NCBI GenBank assembly: GCA_030715195.1
Contig: JAUYVI010000007.1
Coordinates: 310,001 to 374,000 of the forward strand
Direction of reading: 5' to 3'
DNA length: 64,000 bases
Origin: Dongia sedimenti
GTDB taxonomy: Bacteria > Pseudomonadota > Alphaproteobacteria > Dongiales > Dongiaceae
Position numbers and translations under genes: made by a program. Positions 62,142 through 64,000 of the stretch are shown here, one piece after another (the stretch's first letter is position 1; every line of letters starts with the position of its first letter). The notes beneath the pieces are model-generated. The model did no database searches and was not told the origin of the DNA. It was given only the letters and a program-made list of their open reading frames with translations.

Positions 62142-63146
62142 TCATCGCGGGGCCGGCGTGGCGGCGACGATCTGGCCGATGATCTGGTCGAAGGTCAGGC
62201 CTTCGATCTCGGCGCCGGGCGAGAGCACGACGCGATGCCGCAGCACTGGAGTGGCCAGGTGCTTCACGTCGTCGGGGATCGCGTAGTCGCGGCCCTGCAA
62301 GGCGGCATAGGCGCGGGCGGCCATGGCGAGCATGCTGGCGGCGCGGGGCGAGGCACCGTATTGCAGGGAAGGATGCTCGCGGGTCGCGCGGATGAGATCG
62401 ACGATATAGGCGACGTTCTCGGCCGAGACCCGCACCTGCTCGATCGCCTTGCGGCCCTGCTCCAGCGCCGCGAGGTCGAAGACCGGCTGGATGCCCAGGG
62501 TCTCCAGCCGCGGCATCACGCCGTGGGTGCCGTGGCGGGTGACGATGGCCAGCTCCTCGTCGCGCCCGGGATAGCCGATCAGATGCTTGAACAGGAAGCG
62601 GTCGAGCTGCGCCTCGGGCAGCGGATAGGTGCCCTGCTGCTCGATCGGATTCTGGGTCGCGATCACCATGAAGCCGACCCCGAGATCGTGGGTGGTGTTG
62701 TCGATCGTGACCTGCCGCTCCTGCATCGCCTGCAGCAGCGCGGCCTGGGTCTTCGGCGGGGTGCGGTTGATCTCGTCGGCCAGCAGGACCTGGGTGAAGA
62801 TCGGCCCCTTCACCAACTGGAAGGTGTTGCTCTGGAAGTTGAAGAGATTGGTGCCGATCACGTCGCCCGGCATCAGGTCCGGGGTGAACTGGATGCGGCC
62901 GAATTTCAGGCTCATCGCCGCGGCGAAGGCCCGGACCAGCAGCGTCTTCGCCGTGCCCGGCGCGCCTTCGAGCAGGATGTGCCCGTCGGAGAACAACGCC
63001 ACCAGCAACAGGTCGAGCGCGTCGTCCTGTCCGACGACGGCCTTCGCCACTTCGGCGCGCAGCCGGTCAGCGGCGGCCCTGAGCGCCGTCAGCGATGACG
63101 TTTCCGCCGGCGCGACGTCTCCCTCGGGCGGCGATGACGGTTCCAT
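62142..63146 (-). CDS. MoxR-type AAA+ ATPase
   Basis: 334 residues. Walker A is [13 protein letters not shown] (near 52), Walker [17 protein letters not shown] (near 115), then sensor 1 [27 protein letters not shown] with the MoxR signature, and C-terminal lid with [16 protein letters not shown]. It is probably a chaperone that acts with a vWA protein such as the DUF58 product next to it. The ATG at 63146 is after AGGAG; it overlaps the end of the DUF4350 gene by 80 bases. Confidence 0.94.
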   Translation of the reverse strand: MEPSSPPEGDVAPAETSSLTALRAAADRLRAEVAKAVVGQDDALDLLLVALFSDGHILLEGAPGTAKTLLVRAFAAAMSLKFGRIQFTPDLMPGDVIGTNLFNFQSNTFQLVKGPIFTQVLLADEINRTPPKTQAALLQAMQERQVTIDNTTHDLGVGFMVIATQNPIEQQGTYPLPEAQLDRFLFKHLIGYPGRDEELAIVTRHGTHGVMPRLETLGIQPVFDLAALEQGRKAIEQVRVSAENVAYIVDLIRATREHPSLQYGASPRAASMLAMAARAYAALQGRDYAIPDDVKHLATPVLRHRVVLSPGAEIEGLTFDQIIGQIVAATPAPR

Positions 63147-64000
63147 GCACAATCTCCTGTTTCCAGCGGTAGAGTTCGTGGGCGAAGCGCAGCGCGCGCG
63201 TGGCGTCGATGCGTCCGGATTCGCCCTGGGCCGACATCCGGTCGAGCAGCGGGCGCAGGCGCGCGTCGAGGCCGCGATGCGCGGCGGCGCGGTCGAGCCA
63301 GGCCGCTTGCGCGGCCTCGTCCAATCCGTTCGGGCCGTGCAGCTCGCTCATCACGTCGGCCACGACCAGGCGGCGGTAGCTCAGCAAGAGGCTGCCGGCG
63401 CTGGTGCCGAAGCGCAGCAGCTTCGCCGCACTCCTGACCAGGGTGAGCTTGCCGGCGGCGAGCCCGTCCGGCTCGGCCAGCGGCGCGCCGAACCGGGTCA
63501 CGCCGGCCCAGACCAGCACCAGCATCGCGATGATGGTCGCGATCAGAACGGTGACGAAGGGCGGATGCAGCAGGGTGCGCATCAGGTTCGGCCGCTGCTC
63601 GAAGCCATGCAGGGTCTCGTCGATGATGACCGCGCCGCCCTTCGGCAGCAGAGAATCGACGATCGAGATCGCGACGAGGCCGTTCTCCGCCTCGTCGATC
63701 CCGGAATTCGACAGCAGGTCGGGATCGGACAGGATCCAGAGCTTGTGGCCGCCGTGCTGGACGGCGCCAAGCAGGATGCCGCCGCTCGGGTCCAGGATGA
63801 CCGCCGCCACATTGTCGGCAGCGAAGGTTTGCGGATGGTCGAGCTTGATCGCCCCGCCGAACCGCGTCACCTCCTGGGTGAGCGGCGCTTCCTTGCGGAT
63901 GATCTCGGCGCCGGGCAGCACCTGCTGGAGAATCTCCTCCGGTACGCTCTGCGGGAGGAGATCCATCCGCTCGATCCAGATCGGCTTCTTCCGGTCGGTC
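63067..64000 (-). CDS. DUF4350 protein, N-terminus beyond the window
   Basis: The visible C-terminal part has about 310 residues, and the frame is open to the window edge (it reads [11 protein letters not shown] before MDLLPQS). Features: [16 protein letters not shown] and [15 protein letters not shown] of the DUF4350 domain, one membrane segment ([20 protein letters not shown] near 145), and a helical cytoplasmic tail. The gene belongs to DUF4350-MoxR-DUF58 operon and its 3' end overlaps MoxR by 80 bases. Function unknown, likely part of the MoxR chaperone complex. Confidence 0.8.
   Translation of the reverse strand, partial: TDRKKPIWIERMDLLPQSVPEEILQQVLPGAEIIRKEAPLTQEVTRFGGAIKLDHPQTFAADNVAAVILDPSGGILLGAVQHGGHKLWILSDPDLLSNSGIDEAENGLVAISIVDSLLPKGGAVIIDETLHGFEQRPNLMRTLLHPPFVTVLIATIIAMLVLVWAGVTRFGAPLAEPDGLAAGKLTLVRSAAKLLRFGTSAGSLLLSYRRLVVADVMSELHGPNGLDEAAQAAWLDRAAAHRGLDARLRPLLDRMSAQGESGRIDATRALRFAHELYRWKQEIVHGTVIAARGRRRAGGNVIADGAQGRR

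Overview
The window looks like chromosome from a high-GC alphaproteobacterium, probably a Rhodospirillales-type organism. This rests on the strong GC bias at third codon positions, the rmuC/def/fmt/truA cluster, tamAB, MoxR/DUF58/DUF4350 genes, PAS_5-type proteins and repeated palindromic elements of alphaproteobacterial style. No rRNA, tRNA, CRISPR array, prophage or intact IS element was recognised. The assignment is an inference from gene content and order.

Layout. 0-8.6 kb: a class III aminotransferase (cut by the left edge) divergent from a TetR regulator, then tamA-tamB and an ECF41-type sigma factor. 8.6-15.7 kb: NfeD/SPFH membrane pair, a phytanoyl-CoA dioxygenase-like gene, rmuC divergent from def-fmt-truA, a histidine phosphatase and a GNAT. 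15.9-21.3 kb: small accessory genes, a tiny ORF with its own terminator, a MITE-like element with flanking direct repeats, a secreted VPLPA/PEP-CTERM-type protein, a higBA-HAD operon and a MmyB-type regulator. 21.4-31.3 kb: an MFS pump, a TetR regulator divergent from a gamma-butyrobetaine dioxygenase-like gene with two matching operators, two tandem parvulin-like genes, a PAS histidine kinase and a GH1 glycosidase. 31.3-38.4 kb: an SbmA/YddA-like ABC protein with a degenerate ATPase, PAS_5, cytochrome b561, GST, a urea carboxylase-associated protein, a HAD phosphatase and lipoproteins.

38.4-45.8 kb is the accessory part: tandem repeats, copied fragments of a GNAT gene tail, secreted orphans, a broken HNH nuclease gene, and a low-GC block ending in an OLD-like ATPase-TOPRIM nuclease whose stop overlaps the stop of rimO. 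47-52 kb carries TauE, two paralogous membrane proteins, RDD and SpoIIM. 52.3-60.8 kb is a co-directional block: luciferase-like oxidoreductase, then (with a divergent LysR) a polyamine-type binding protein, an AstE/AspA-like deacylase, a fused double permease and malate synthase G. 60.8-64 kb returns to the minus strand with DUF58, MoxR and DUF4350.

How genes may work together. TamA and TamB form one envelope-assembly complex. NfeD and SPFH are a known membrane partnership. HigB/HigA form a toxin-antitoxin pair. The DUF4350-MoxR-DUF58 genes and the SpoIIM-RDD genes lie on the same strand and look like halves of one membrane-associated operon separated by the 52-60.8 kb block. The strongest leads are the ABC protein lacking the Walker A lysine, the MITE-like element with its flanking duplication, the paired TetR operators, the tiny ORF-terminator unit, the 194-bp repeat family and the OLD-nuclease island at the rimO 3' end.
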